A stretch of DNA of 64,000 nucleotides from Tardiphaga sp. P9-11 (lineage in GTDB: Bacteria; Pseudomonadota; Alphaproteobacteria; Rhizobiales; Xanthobacteraceae): NCBI RefSeq assembly GCF_008329525.1, contig NZ_NPKQ01000009.1:62001-126000 (forward strand), given 5' to 3'. Under the pieces are notes generated by a model. The model was given only the letters and a program-made list of their open reading frames with translations, was not told the origin of the DNA and did no database searches. Below, one piece after another: positions 36,924-45,988 of this stretch (position 1 is the stretch's first letter; every line of letters begins with the position of its first letter). Position numbers and translations under genes: made by a program.

Positions 36924-39446
36924 TCACGTCCCGCGGGGCTTCACGCGGCGCGTCGGCAGTGCATTGGCGGGATCTTCCGGCCAGGGATGGCGCGGATAGC
37001 GGCCGCGCAGATCGGAGCGGACGTCCTGATAACTGCCGCGCCAGAAGCCCGGCAGGTCGCGCGTCACCTGCACGGGCCGCTGCGCCGGCGACAGCAATTC
37101 CAGTACCAGCGGCACCCTACCCTTGGCGACCGAGGGATGGGTGTTCAGCCCGAACAATTCCTGCAGACGGACGGCAATGGTCGGCCCCTGCTCGGCTTCA
37201 TAATCGATCGCCAGCACGGTCCCCGTCGGCGCCTCGAAATGCGTCGGCGCTTCCTTGTCGAGCCGCGCACGCAGATCCCAGGGCAGCAAGCCCATCACGG
37301 CATCGGACAGATCGCCGGCCGAAAAATCCTTCAGCGAGGTCTTGTCAAACAGCGCCGGCATCAGCCACGTCTCGCGTGCCGTGGCGAGTGCCGTGTCAGA
37401 CAGATCGGGCCATGCGTCGCCTTCGGACGCGCGCAGGAACATCACGCGCCCCCGCCACTGCTGCAACGCCTTCGACCACGGCAGGCGATCAACGCCTGCG
37501 GCAACGAGGCCATCGGCGAAAACGCGCGCGGTGGCTTCGGACGGTTTCAGCGTGAACGGCGCTTCCGACAGTGTGATCGCATGCAGCACACGCTTGCGGC
37601 GCCCGCGCAGCGACATCGATGCACGATCGAAACTGACATCGTCGGTATTCTCGATCTGATCGGCGAAGCGCGTCTCGATATCGGCCTGCGCGATGGGCGC
37701 TGCCAGCAGGATACGGCCATTGGCGGCGGTGCCGGTGAGTTCGGCCACCGCAATATAGGGTGCCCGCGCCAGTGCCGCGCTCTGTTCGATCGACGCACCG
37801 CGGCCGTTGGCAAGCACGAAACTGCCATTGCCGCGATTCTTCGCGACACGATCCGGGAAAGCGAAAGCGAGCATGGTGCCGGTGCTTAACTCCCCTCCCC
37901 GCCCCTCCTCCGCAAGGGGGGAGGAAGCAGAAGAGCTCTCCACCTGCCCCGCCCATCTTTCCGCCAGCTGCCGCGCGCTACCGGCGCGCTGCGAGCGATC
38001 GCGGCGGAACTGATCAAGCCGGTGATCGAGATCCACACTGTCACCACCAAGACCGCGTTCGGTCAGGATGGCGGCGATCCCGGCGGCGTCCTCGCCATAA
38101 CCAAACCGTGCCGAGTCCACGATCATGCGCGCCAGCCGCGGCGGCAGCGCCAGCGCGCGCAGCGCCTGGCCTTCACCGGTGATACGACCATCGCCATCCA
38201 GCGCGCCGAGTTCGCCGAGCAGGCCGCGCGCTTCCTTCAGCGCTGGTGCCGGCGGCGGATCCAGGAAGGTCAGTTGTGCGGGATCGCTGACGCCCCATTG
38301 CGCGAGATCGAGCACCAGCGTGGACAGATCCGCGCTGAGAATTTCCGGCTGCGTGTAAGCGGGCAACGATGCCGTCTGCGGCTCGTCCCACAGCCGGTAG
38401 CAGATGCCAGGCTCGGTACGACCGGCGCGGCCACGGCGCTGGTCGACGGCCGCGCGCGAGGCCCGTACCGTCTCCAGCCGCGTCAGCCCGATATCCGGCT
38501 CGTAGCGCGGCACCCGGGCGACGCCGGAATCCACCACGATCCGCACGCCCTCGATCGTCAACGAGGTCTCGGCAATCGAGGTCGCCAACACGACCTTGCG
38601 CTGGCCCTTGGGCGCAGGCTGGATGGCGCGATCCTGAACGCCAGCATCGAGCGCGCCAAACAATGGGACGATCTCGATGGATGCATCCTGCACGCGCTCA
38701 GCCAAAAAATTCTGCGTGCGGCGGATCTCTGCGGCGCCCGGCAAAAAGGCCAGCACCGAGCCCGGATCAGCGCGCAATGCCGTGGCGATAGCGTCGGCCA
38801 TCTGCCGCTCGAGCTGGATATCGGGCTTGCGGCCAAGATAACGCGTCTCCACCGGATAAGCGCGGCCCTCGCTGGCGATGACCGGCGCGTCGCCGAGAAG
38901 CTTCGCGATGCGCGCGCCATCAATGGTCGCCGACATCACCAGGATGCGCAGATCCTCGCGCAATCCGGTCTGCGCATCGCGCGCCAGCGCCAGGCCCATA
39001 TCAGCATCGAGCGAGCGCTCGTGGAATTCGTCGAACAGCACGGCGCCGATATTCTTCAGCTCGGGATCATCGAGAATCTGCCGCGAGAAAATGCCTTCGG
39101 TGACCACTTCGATCCGGGTACTGCGCGAGATCTTGGAGCCGAAGCGCACCCGATAGCCGACGGTTTCGCCAACGCGCTCGCCCAATGTCTTGGCCATCCG
39201 CTCGGCGCTGGCACGGGCCGCAATCCGCCGCGGCTCCAGCATGATGATCTTTTTGCCCTTCAGCCACGGCGCATCGAGCAAAGCCAGCGGCACGCGCGTG
39301 GTCTTGCCGGCGCCTGGCGGCGCTACCAGCACCGCGGCATTGCTGGCTTCCAGCGCGCCCGACAGGTCGTCGAGCACGGCGTCGATGGGCAGGGATGTAT
39401 CGAAGGTTCGGGTCAAATCAGGCTCTGCAATGGTCCCGGGTGTCAT
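36924..39446 (-). CDS. hrpB: ATP-dependent helicase HrpB
   Basis: An 840-residue DEAH-box helicase. Motif I is APPGAGKTT, motif II is DEFHER, motif III is MSATID, and motif VI is QRRGRAGRTEPG. The C-terminal HrpB domain ends the protein. Known function is poorly defined; it is a DExH RNA/DNA helicase. Around residues 503-522 it contains an in-frame Ser/Gly/Glu-rich segment encoded by a C-rich/G-rich palindrome (see repeat). ATG at 39446 is used; one ten codons upstream is possible. Confidence 0.93.
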   Translation of the reverse strand: MTPGTIAEPDLTRTFDTSLPIDAVLDDLSGALEASNAAVLVAPPGAGKTTRVPLALLDAPWLKGKKIIMLEPRRIAARASAERMAKTLGERVGETVGYRVRFGSKISRSTRIEVVTEGIFSRQILDDPELKNIGAVLFDEFHERSLDADMGLALARDAQTGLREDLRILVMSATIDGARIAKLLGDAPVIASEGRAYPVETRYLGRKPDIQLERQMADAIATALRADPGSVLAFLPGAAEIRRTQNFLAERVQDASIEIVPLFGALDAGVQDRAIQPAPKGQRKVVLATSIAETSLTIEGVRIVVDSGVARVPRYEPDIGLTRLETVRASRAAVDQRRGRAGRTEPGICYRLWDEPQTASLPAYTQPEILSADLSTLVLDLAQWGVSDPAQLTFLDPPPAPALKEARGLLGELGALDGDGRITGEGQALRALALPPRLARMIVDSARFGYGEDAAGIAAILTERGLGGDSVDLDHRLDQFRRDRSQRAGSARQLAERWAGQVESSSASSPLAEEGRGGELSTGTMLAFAFPDRVAKNRGNGSFVLANGRGASIEQSAALARAPYIAVAELTGTAANGRILLAAPIAQADIETRFADQIENTDDVSFDRASMSLRGRRKRVLHAITLSEAPFTLKPSEATARVFADGLVAAGVDRLPWSKALQQWRGRVMFLRASEGDAWPDLSDTALATARETWLMPALFDKTSLKDFSAGDLSDAVMGLLPWDLRARLDKEAPTHFEAPTGTVLAIDYEAEQGPTIAVRLQELFGLNTHPSVAKGRVPLVLELLSPAQRPVQVTRDLPGFWRGSYQDVRSDLRGRYPRHPWPEDPANALPTRRVKPRGT
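37888..37930. repeat. In-frame C-rich/G-rich palindromic insertion in hrpB
   Basis: A run of CTCCCCTCCCCGCCCCTCC is followed within 8 bp by GGGGGGAGGAAG on the plus strand. The arms pair, and the pattern resembles palindromes usually found between genes in this bacterial group. Here it lies inside hrpB and is read as SSSASSPLAEEGRGGELS without breaking the frame. Confidence 0.55.
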
Positions 39447-39481
39447 ACGCGGCAGCGGGGCGGCGGACCATCCCACATTCC

Positions 39482-39495
39482 TTAACGGGCGTTAA
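39482..39495. promoter_or_regulatory. Palindrome between hrpB and acyltransferase
   Basis: TTAACG-GG-CGTTAA is a perfect 14-bp palindrome in the divergent region. It resembles a CtrA box but has a 6-bp rather than 7-bp spacer between TTAA and TTAAC, so CtrA binding is doubtful. Confidence 0.4.
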
Positions 39496-39618
39496 CTACC
39501 CCACCAAACTCGCACTGCCGCGACCATTTGCGGGGCATATTTGGGGTCCAGAGAAAGGCAATTGAAACCGATCTCGCCTCATGATGTCGTCAAAAGAAGC
39601 GCCGAACAGGGGATACCA

Positions 39619-40683
39619 ATGACCACCAGCGGCACATTCGCCCTCGCCGATCGCGCAGCGCTGTCAGGCACGGAGCGAATCGACTGGGTCGATTACGCCA
39701 AGGGCATCTGCATCATCATGGTGGTGATGATGCATTCGGTGCTGGGCGTCGAACTGGCTGCCGGTCAGACCGGCTTCATGCACCTGCTGGTGGCCTTCGC
39801 CAAACCGTTCCGGATGCCGGACTTCTTTCTGATCTCCGGGCTGTTCCTGGCTGTCGTCATCGACCGCGACTGGCGGACCTATCTGGACCGCAAGGTCGTC
39901 CACTTCCTGTATTTCTACGTGCTGTGGGTCACCATCCAGTTCGGCTTCAAGGCGCCCGGCTTTGCTGCCGAACACGGCTGGGCCTATGTCGCCAACCTCT
40001 ATCTCTTCTCTTATATCGAGCCATTCGGCACGCTGTGGTTCATCTATATGCTGCCGGTGTTCTTCATCGTCACCAAGCTGGCGCGGCGCATGCCGCCGCT
40101 GCTGATCTGGAGCATCGCCGCGGCGCTGGAGATGGCGCACATCACCACCGGCTGGACCATGATCGATGAGTTCTGCTCGCGCTTCGTCTACTTCTATTCG
40201 GGCTATCTGTTCGCAACGCAGGTCTTCGCGCTGTCGGATCGCGCCCGCGCCAGGCCGGTCATGGCACTGGTCGGTCTCGCCACCTGGGCACTGGTCAATG
40301 CTGCGCTGGTTTACGACGGCTGCAGCGAATGGCCTGTGATCTCGCTGTTGCTCGGCTTCGCCGGCGCGGTGGCGATCATCGTAATGGGCACGCTGCTGGC
40401 AAAGATGCAGTGGCTCGGTTTCATTCGCTTCTTCGGCGAGCATTCGATCGTGATCTATCTCGCCTTCTTCCTGCCGATGGCGACGTCGCGCGCGCTGCTG
40501 CTGAAGTTCAGTCCCTTGGATATCGGCACGATTTCACTGCTTGTAACCGTCTGCGGTGTGCTCGGCGCGCTGGTAATATGGAAGCTCGCGCTGATGGCTC
40601 GCGCGAACTTCCTGTTCGAGCGTCCGGCCGCCTTCTGGATCGCGCCGAAGAAGAAAGGCGCGACCCTGCAGGCGGCCGAGTAA
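39619..40683 (+). CDS. Acyltransferase 3 family membrane protein
   Basis: A 354-residue protein with about ten transmembrane segments. It opens with RIDWVDYAKGICIIMVVMMH, the acyltransferase-3 signature with the catalytic-type His, and has FRMPDFFLISGLF in the next loop. Such enzymes transfer acyl groups to sugars or glycans in the membrane (OafA-like, NolX-like). The substrate is unknown. ATG at 39619 has AGGGGA upstream. It converges with the next gene, whose stop is 3 bp away. Confidence 0.87.
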   Translation: MTTSGTFALADRAALSGTERIDWVDYAKGICIIMVVMMHSVLGVELAAGQTGFMHLLVAFAKPFRMPDFFLISGLFLAVVIDRDWRTYLDRKVVHFLYFYVLWVTIQFGFKAPGFAAEHGWAYVANLYLFSYIEPFGTLWFIYMLPVFFIVTKLARRMPPLLIWSIAAALEMAHITTGWTMIDEFCSRFVYFYSGYLFATQVFALSDRARARPVMALVGLATWALVNAALVYDGCSEWPVISLLLGFAGAVAIIVMGTLLAKMQWLGFIRFFGEHSIVIYLAFFLPMATSRALLLKFSPLDIGTISLLVTVCGVLGALVIWKLALMARANFLFERPAAFWIAPKKKGATLQAAE

Positions 40684-40686
40684 AAA

Positions 40687-41292
40687 TCACACGGCCGTTG
40701 GCGACGAGCTATTGTCCAGCTTCACACCGTCCTTCATGTCCTCGATCTTCTTGCGGAAGCCTTCCGCGTCGCCGAAGTCCGCGAAGCCGACATAATGCGG
40801 ATGTGGACCGAGCACGCGGCGCGCATGCTTGATCGGACACCAATAGACCTCGGTGCGCGCGGCGACTTCGCGCACGAAGGCAGCTACGCCGTTGCAATAG
40901 GAGCAGTAGGCGCAGTTCAACTTCTCGATGATGTTGAGATAGGCCAGGTGATGCCGGTCGAACACCAGGTAATCACGACGACGTACTTTGGGAATGCCGT
41001 AAATCGGAAAGCAGATCGCCTGATAGGCCATCACCCAGAGGTCGATCAGCATGAAGGGGATGATCAGCGAATAGATCACCGGTGCCGACAGCACGATCAG
41101 CGGATTGGCGCTGAAGAGGTATTTTGAGGCCTTCACCTTGATGGCGCGCTGCAGCTTCTCGATGTCCTCGGCGAATACGATCTTTCGTCGCTCGACATGA
41201 AATCGCAGCTCTTCCCGCCGGCGGGTCAGCTCAGCCTCGATCTCGGCCTCGACGCTTTTCATCTTGTCCATCAGTTCGGCGAGATCGGGCAT
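40687..41292 (-). CDS. Membrane protein with cysteine cluster, function unknown
   Basis: A 201-residue protein: N-terminal acidic/basic coiled-coil helix (about 5-50), two adjacent membrane segments (62-82 and 84-100), then a cytosolic or periplasmic tail with CAYCSYC (Cys127, Cys130, Cys133) and a later WCPIKHARR (Cys152, His156). The cysteines could bind a metal such as Zn or an Fe-S centre; this is inference. Conserved-looking but not recognised. ATG at 41292 has AAGGA upstream. It is divergent from polA. Confidence 0.7.
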   Translation of the reverse strand: MPDLAELMDKMKSVEAEIEAELTRRREELRFHVERRKIVFAEDIEKLQRAIKVKASKYLFSANPLIVLSAPVIYSLIIPFMLIDLWVMAYQAICFPIYGIPKVRRRDYLVFDRHHLAYLNIIEKLNCAYCSYCNGVAAFVREVAARTEVYWCPIKHARRVLGPHPHYVGFADFGDAEGFRKKIEDMKDGVKLDNSSSPTAV

Positions 41293-41431
41293 GAATGATC
41301 CTTCGATTGGCAATGACCGGCGCAAGGGCACATGGAACAGGGCGCGACGCAAGCCGGACCACATGACAAAAACCGGCGGGATGACCGGCCGACAGACTGT
41401 CATTTCCGGTGAAAATCCTTAAGTTGCGGCC

Positions 41432-44400
41432 ATGCCGAAAACCTCAGAAACAGCCGCCGCCAAGCCCGCCACCGTCAAGGCCCTCGCGAAGGGCGACCAT
41501 GTCTTTCTGGTCGACGGCTCATCCTATATTTTTCGCGCCTATCACGCGCTGCCGCCGCTGAACCGCAAGTCCGACGGACTGCAGGTCAATGCGGTGCTGG
41601 GCTTCTGCAACATGCTGTGGAAGCTGATCCGCGACATGCCGCCGGACAACCGGCCGACGCATCTGGCAATCATCTTCGACAAGTCCGAAGTCACCTTCCG
41701 CAACAAGCTGTATCCCGAATACAAGGCGCATCGGCCGCCCGCGCCGGACGACCTGATCCCGCAATTCGCGCTGATCCGCGACGCCGTCCGCGCCTTCGAC
41801 CTGCCGAGCATCGAGCAAGGCGGCTTCGAGGCCGACGACCTGATTGCGACCTATGTCCGCGAAGCCGGTGAACGCGGCGCGACCGCCACCATCGTATCCT
41901 CCGACAAGGATCTGATGCAGCTCGTGACCGAACAGGTCACCATGTACGATACCATGAAGGATCGCCGCCTGGGGATCGCCGAGGTGATCGAGAAATTCGG
42001 CGTGCCGCCGAACAAGGTCGTCGAAGTGCAGGCACTGGCCGGCGACAGCGTCGACAACGTGCCCGGCGTGCCCGGCATCGGCATCAAGACGGCGGCGCAG
42101 CTCATCACCGAATATGGCGACCTCGAAACCCTGTTGAATCGCGCCGGCGAGATCAAGCAGCCGAAGCGTCGTGAATCGCTGATCGAGCACGCCGAGAAGG
42201 CGCGCATCTCCCGGCAACTGGTGCTGCTCGATGACAAGGTCGCCCTTGAGGTGCCGCTCGATGACCTCGCGGTGCATGAGCCCGACGCGCGCAAGCTGAT
42301 CGCGTTCCTGAAGTTCATGGAATTCTCGACGCTGACGCGGCGCGTGGCTGAATATGCGCAGATCGACATCGCTGATGTGGAGGCAGACGGCGGTTCTGCG
42401 ACGAAAGTGTCCGCGCGCAAGACCAGCGAAGCGGGCGGCCAGGGCGGCGACCTGTTCGGCGACGCGGAGACCCCGCCAAGCCCGAAGAGCAAGACCGGCG
42501 CCACGAGCAATAGCGCTCACGCAACCGGCCCCGGCGGCAAGGAGGCTCTCACACCGATTTCACTGGCAAAGGCTCGTGCCGAAGCCGCGCGAAAGCTGCC
42601 GGTTAATCGTGACGCCTATCTGCCCGTACGCACGCTGCCAGAACTGCAAAAATGGATCGCGCGCATTCTCGATACCGGCCACGTCGCGTTCGAATGCAAG
42701 GCGTCGTCGATCGATCCGATGCAGGCCGATATGGTCGGCATCGCGCTGTCACTCGGGCCGAATGATGCTTGTTACGTGCCGCTGGCCCATCGCCAGTCCG
42801 GCGACGGTTCCGGCCTGTTCGCGGCCGATCTCGAAGCTGACCAGATCAAGGCGTCCGACGCGCTCGAGGCGCTGAAGCCGGTGCTGGAATCTGCCGGCCT
42901 CCTGAAGATCGGCTTCAACATCAAGTTCACCGCGGTGTTACTGGCGCAGCATGGCATCACCCTGCGCAACACCGACGACGTGCAGCTGATGTCCTATGCC
43001 CTTGACGCCGGGCGCAATGCCCATGGCCTCGATGCGCTCGCCGACATCTGGCTCGGCCATGCCATGCTGACCTATGGCGAGATCATCGGCTCCGGCAAGG
43101 GCAAGCTGACCTTCGAGCAGGTCAAGATCGACCGCGCCACGACCTACGCCGCCGAAGACGCCGACGTGCTGCTGCGGCTGTGGAACGTGCTGAAGCCGCG
43201 ACTTGCGGCCGAACACATGACCACCGTCTATGAAACGCTGGAGCGTCCATTGATCTCCGTGCTCGCGCGCATGGAGCGTCGCGGCATCTCGATCGACCGT
43301 CAGGTCCTCTCGAAACTCTCCGCCGATTTCGCCCAGACCGCTGCGCGCATCGAGTCGGAGATCCGCGAGATTGCCGGCGAAGAGGTCAATATCGGCAGCC
43401 CGAAGCAGCTCGGCGACATCCTGTTCGGCAAGATGGGATTGCCGGGCGGCTCGAAGACCAAGACCGGCGCATGGTCGACCTCGGCGCAGGTGCTCGATGA
43501 ACTGGCCGAGCAAGGCCACGAATTCCCGCGCAAGATCCTCGACTGGCGGCAGGTCTCGAAACTGCGCTCGACCTATACGGATGCGCTGCCGAATTACGTG
43601 CATCCGCAGACCCATCGCGTTCACACCACTTACGCGCTGGCTGCAACGACCACGGGACGCCTCTCGTCCAACGAACCGAACCTGCAGAACATCCCGGTGC
43701 GGACCGAGGATGGCCGCAAGATTCGCCGTGCCTTCATTGCCGCGCCCGGTCACAAACTGGTCTCGGCCGATTACTCACAGATCGAACTGCGGCTGCTCGC
43801 GGAGATCGCCGACATCCCGGTGCTGAAACAGGCCTTCCAGGACGGGCTCGACATTCATGCCATGACAGCGTCGGAAATGTTCGGGGTGCCGGTGAAGGAC
43901 ATGCCGGCCGAAATCCGCCGCCGCGCCAAGGCGATCAATTTCGGCATCATCTACGGTATTTCGGCCTTCGGCCTCGCCAATCAGCTCGGCATCCCGCGCG
44001 AGGAAGCCGGCGCCTATATCAAGAAATACTTCGAGCGCTTCCCCGGCATCCGCGCTTATATGGATGCGACGCGCGATTTCTGCAGGGAACACGGCTATGT
44101 GCAGACACTGTTCGGGCGTAAATGTCATTACCCGGACATCAAGGCCTCGAACGCCTCGATCCGCGCCTTCAACGAACGCGCCGCGATCAATGCCCGCCTG
44201 CAAGGTACCGCCGCCGACATCATCCGCCGCGCCATGACGCGCATGGAAGATGCGCTGGCGGAGAAGAAGCTCTCAGCCAAGATGCTGCTGCAGGTGCATG
44301 ACGAACTGATCTTCGAAGTGCCCGATGACGAAGTAGCGGCCACGCTGCCGATCGTGCAGCACACCATGCAGGATGCGCCATTCCCGGCAGTGCTGCTGTC

Positions 44401-44455
44401 GGTGCCGTTGCAGGTCGACGCGCGGGCAGCGAATAACTGGGAGGAGGCACATTGA
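41432..44455 (+). CDS. polA: DNA polymerase I, proofreading site degenerate
   Basis: A 1007-residue PolA with 5'-3' exonuclease domain (residues 1-320; VQALAGDSVDNVPGVPGIG), a 3'-5' exonuclease-like domain (about 405-590) and polymerase domain. Polymerase motif A is DYSQIELR, motif B is RRRAKAINFGIIYG, and motif C is VHDE. The proofreading residues are altered: the DxE of motif I is ECK (Glu421, Lys423), and the motif II Asp is Thr500 (NIKFT). Only motif III Tyr572-Asp576 is intact. So proofreading is probably lost. About 80 residues of Ser/Gly linker join the first two domains. Confidence 0.96.
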   Translation: MPKTSETAAAKPATVKALAKGDHVFLVDGSSYIFRAYHALPPLNRKSDGLQVNAVLGFCNMLWKLIRDMPPDNRPTHLAIIFDKSEVTFRNKLYPEYKAHRPPAPDDLIPQFALIRDAVRAFDLPSIEQGGFEADDLIATYVREAGERGATATIVSSDKDLMQLVTEQVTMYDTMKDRRLGIAEVIEKFGVPPNKVVEVQALAGDSVDNVPGVPGIGIKTAAQLITEYGDLETLLNRAGEIKQPKRRESLIEHAEKARISRQLVLLDDKVALEVPLDDLAVHEPDARKLIAFLKFMEFSTLTRRVAEYAQIDIADVEADGGSATKVSARKTSEAGGQGGDLFGDAETPPSPKSKTGATSNSAHATGPGGKEALTPISLAKARAEAARKLPVNRDAYLPVRTLPELQKWIARILDTGHVAFECKASSIDPMQADMVGIALSLGPNDACYVPLAHRQSGDGSGLFAADLEADQIKASDALEALKPVLESAGLLKIGFNIKFTAVLLAQHGITLRNTDDVQLMSYALDAGRNAHGLDALADIWLGHAMLTYGEIIGSGKGKLTFEQVKIDRATTYAAEDADVLLRLWNVLKPRLAAEHMTTVYETLERPLISVLARMERRGISIDRQVLSKLSADFAQTAARIESEIREIAGEEVNIGSPKQLGDILFGKMGLPGGSKTKTGAWSTSAQVLDELAEQGHEFPRKILDWRQVSKLRSTYTDALPNYVHPQTHRVHTTYALAATTTGRLSSNEPNLQNIPVRTEDGRKIRRAFIAAPGHKLVSADYSQIELRLLAEIADIPVLKQAFQDGLDIHAMTASEMFGVPVKDMPAEIRRRAKAINFGIIYGISAFGLANQLGIPREEAGAYIKKYFERFPGIRAYMDATRDFCREHGYVQTLFGRKCHYPDIKASNASIRAFNERAAINARLQGTAADIIRRAMTRMEDALAEKKLSAKMLLQVHDELIFEVPDDEVAATLPIVQHTMQDAPFPAVLLSVPLQVDARAANNWEEAH

Positions 44456-44498
44456 GCAGCGGCCCTTCCCGCACCCGATTGAACCGTCGCGGGGGGAT

Positions 44499-45137
44499 AT
44501 GAGTTTTACAGGCATCAGCCCGCTGCTGGCCTTTGCGCTGACCGCAACGATCATCGAGATCACGCCTGGGCCTAACATGGCTTATCTCGCGTCGCTGTCG
44601 CTCACGCACGGGCTGCGGATCGGCTTCGCTGCTGTTGCCGGTATCGCCCTGGGCCTGATGACCTACGGTATCGCCGCGGCGCTCGGATTAGCCGCGATGA
44701 TCGACAGTTCGCGCTGGTTCTATGAGATGCTGCGATGGGCCGGCGTGGCCTATCTGGTGTGGCTCGCCTGGGATGCATGGTCGAGCGAAAGCGAAACCGC
44801 TGATGCGGGTGAAGGCGAGGACAGCCAGCCATGGCGCGCATTCCGGCGCGGGCTGGTGACCAACCTGCTCAATCCCAAGGCGGCAATCTTCTACGTCGCA
44901 GTGCTGCCGGAATTCGTCCGGATCGATGGCGGCCCTGTGGTAACGCAGACGCTGATGCTGAGCGCGATCTATGTCGGCATCGCCACGGCGATCCATATGA
45001 CTATCGTCCTGCTCGCCGGAAGCCTGCAGGAGACCATCGCCACGCCCGACCGACGCCGGACGGTTCGCCGCGGCCTGGCACTCGCCCTGTTCGGTATTGC
45101 GATCTGGTTTGCTCTGACCAGCGGCCGTTCGCATTGA
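44499..45137 (+). CDS. LysE family translocator, first of two
   Basis: A 212-residue six-helix membrane exporter. The opening ATIIEITPGPNMAYLASLSL carries the TPGPN signature of the LysE/RhtB superfamily, and TNLLNPKAAIFYVAVLPEFV is the second family motif. It likely exports an amino acid or derivative. ATG at 44499 has a GGGGGG-rich site; the reading frame is open upstream into polA. A second LysE gene follows 116 bp later. Confidence 0.9.
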   Translation: MSFTGISPLLAFALTATIIEITPGPNMAYLASLSLTHGLRIGFAAVAGIALGLMTYGIAAALGLAAMIDSSRWFYEMLRWAGVAYLVWLAWDAWSSESETADAGEGEDSQPWRAFRRGLVTNLLNPKAAIFYVAVLPEFVRIDGGPVVTQTLMLSAIYVGIATAIHMTIVLLAGSLQETIATPDRRRTVRRGLALALFGIAIWFALTSGRSH

Positions 45138-45253
45138 GTGACAAGATGCAACCTGCCCGGCTGACTGATGCGACTACGAGCCATGTCCTCTGCGACGTGG
45201 CGATCTTGCGCCGCACGCGATAAGTTCCGCGTATTCTCCCTGACGAGACGCCC

Positions 45254-45889
45254 ATGCCCCACCTCACATCCCTGCTCGGTTTTGCTCTCGTCTCGCTCGG
45301 CATGGTGCTGACGCCGGGGCCGAACATGATCTACCTGATCTCGCGCTCGATCACGCAGGGGCCGGCGGCAGGCATGGTGTCGCTCGGCGGCGTGGCGCTG
45401 GGATTCATCTTCTATATGCTGTGCGCGGCCTTCGGCATCACCGCGCTGCTGTTCGCCGTGCCCTACGCCTATGACGCGCTGCGCCTTGCCGGCGCCGCCT
45501 ATCTGCTGTGGCTGGCATGGCAGGCGCTGAAGCCGAACGGACGCTCGCCGTTCCAGGTCAAGAAGCTGGCGATCGACAGCCCCCGCAAACTGTTCGCGAT
45601 GGGCTTCCTCACCAATCTCCTCAATCCGAAGATCGCCATGCTCTATCTGGCGCTGCTGCCGCAGTTCATCGATCCCACGGTCGGCAGCGTGCTGACGCAG
45701 TCGCTGGTGCTCGGATCGACGCAGACGATCATCAGCGTCGGCGTCAACGGCCTGATCGCGCTCGGCGCCGGGTCGATCGCTCTGTTTCTCGGCGAGCGAC
45801 CGACCTGGCTCAAACTGCAACGCTGGCTGATGGGGACGGTGCTCGCCGGCCTCGCCGTGCGGATGGCACTGGAGACGAAGCGGGCCTAG
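45254..45889 (+). CDS. LysE family translocator, second of two
   Basis: A 211-residue paralogue with LTPGPNMIYLISRSITQ and TNLLNPKIAMLYLALLPQF. It differs enough from its neighbour to be an old duplicate or separate acquisition. Its TAG stop begins a strong terminator. Confidence 0.9.
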   Translation: MPHLTSLLGFALVSLGMVLTPGPNMIYLISRSITQGPAAGMVSLGGVALGFIFYMLCAAFGITALLFAVPYAYDALRLAGAAYLLWLAWQALKPNGRSPFQVKKLAIDSPRKLFAMGFLTNLLNPKIAMLYLALLPQFIDPTVGSVLTQSLVLGSTQTIISVGVNGLIALGAGSIALFLGERPTWLKLQRWLMGTVLAGLAVRMALETKRA

Positions 45890-45933
45890 AGTCTGGATTC
45901 TGCTGGAAGCAGAACCCAGACTCTAGCTTTTTT
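45886..45933 (+). terminator. Rho-independent terminator of the lysE pair
   Basis: CTAGAGTCTGG...CCAGACTCTAG, continued by TTCTGCT/AGCAGAA, gives a stem of about 18 bp with one bulged pair and a GGA loop, followed by TTTTTT (45928-45933). It starts one base before the lysE stop codon. It is also the hairpin half of the compound repeat whose box follows at 45939. Confidence 0.85.
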
Positions 45934-45938
45934 GTTTG

Positions 45939-45988
45939 ACGCGTTTTCTTGATGCGAACCGGTATCCACTTCGCTCGAAAACGCTCTA
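45939..45988. repeat. Compound repeat box, copy 4
   Basis: Read on the minus strand, it begins with the TAG stop of the glutathione transferase, then AGCGTTTTCGAGCGAAG and GTGGATACCGG, then TTCGCATCAAG and AAAACGCGTC. It shares most positions with the boxes at 11670 and 34570. With the hairpin before it, it fills the gap between the two convergent genes exactly, from stop to stop. Confidence 0.8.
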
